Part shown: positions 24,294 through 24,309 of the stretch, one piece after another
How positions within the stretch are numbered: the first letter of the stretch is position 1
How the letters are laid out: every line of letters begins with the position of its first letter
Assembly (NCBI GenBank): GCA_044371405.1
Contig: JBILTS010000020.1
Location: forward strand, 1 to 24,309
Length of the DNA stretch: 24,309 nt
From: RGEC01 sp044371405
Lineage (GTDB): Bacteria; Bacteroidota; Bacteroidia; NS11-12g; UBA955
Direction: 5' to 3'
Made by a program: the position numbers and the translations under genes
The notes under the pieces: model-generated
Told to the model about the DNA's origin: nothing
What the model saw: the letters and a program-made list of their open reading frames with translations, nothing else
Database searches by the model: none

Positions 24294-24309
24294 CGACCCT
24301 GGAGGGGTC
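24294..24309. repeat. GACCCC-type hairpin, copy 5 (cut by window end)
   Basis: CGACCCTGGAGGGGTC: the same stem-loop with one changed base (CCCC to CCCT), incomplete at the window edge. Confidence 0.7.

Larger units (their letters stand above)
24135..24309. repeat. Downstream repeat block (copy D side)
   Basis: No gene is seen after the T9SS cargo stop codon. CCGGGGCTATCC (24135-24146), a GGTAxATTAGG segment and the 70-nt repeat repeat the arrangement at copy A. The following GCCTGCGGTGGTAAACAA resembles the sequence after copy C. The block continues beyond the window. Confidence 0.8.

Noticed and set aside
20128..24309. Insertion sequence or composite transposon
   Set aside because: Flanking direct repeats exist, but no transposase, terminal inverted repeats or target duplication can be seen; kept as a hypothesis about the cassette only.
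1..24309. tRNA, rRNA or riboswitch genes
   Set aside because: No cloverleaf-like segment, rRNA signature or recognisable riboswitch core was found in the intergenic regions.

Overview
The window carries chromosomal DNA of a member of the Bacteroidota. Several independent signs point there: a fused MurF-alanine racemase, a YfhO-family membrane protein, a DUF5686/carboxypeptidase-regulatory-like outer-membrane protein, an OstA-like LPS-transport protein, a type IX secretion (T9SS) C-terminal sorting domain, and repeated matches to the Bacteroidota -7 promoter element TAnnTTTG. I cannot place it below phylum level. Most genes have moderate GC (one line sampled in the 8.4 kb gene is about 58%), with one clearly AT-rich exception.

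Layout. 1-2502 (minus, cut by the window edge): YfhO-like protein. 2608-3885 (plus): serine hydroxymethyltransferase, convergent with 3891-5393 (minus), a polysaccharide/lipid flippase. A 17-bp perfect palindrome and a -7 element separate it from 5436-6002 (plus), a conserved-looking hypothetical, followed by 6109-7089 (plus), the pyruvate dehydrogenase E1 beta subunit. That gene overlaps by 4 bases the convergent selD (7086-8105, minus). 8201-9016 (plus) is a DUF3108 protein closed by a strong intrinsic terminator.

9072-11165 is an AT-rich island (about 22% GC in a sampled line) with two translationally coupled secreted proteins of unknown function: a 151-residue Cys-rich protein and a 481-residue partner. 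It is the best candidate in the window for an undescribed system.

11166-15969 (minus) is a tight operon tilS - sugar nucleotidyltransferase - murF/alr (tRNA modification, sugar-nucleotide supply, peptidoglycan precursor synthesis). Divergent from it are two plus-strand envelope genes, an OstA-like LPS transport protein (16000-17577) and a DUF5686 outer-membrane protein (17655-20120).

20121-21003 has no gene. It holds three near-identical copies of a 70-nt multi-hairpin repeat and four CGACCCC-GGA-GGGGTCG-type hairpins; a fourth 70-nt copy and a fifth hairpin lie at 24172-24309. Between them sit two secreted-protein genes in one operon: a formylglycine-generating-enzyme-like (SUMF1-fold) protein and a T9SS cargo with 25-residue Gly/Asp repeats.

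The general theme is cell envelope biogenesis and surface proteins, mixed with housekeeping metabolism. There are no recognisable tRNA or rRNA genes, transposases or CRISPR arrays.
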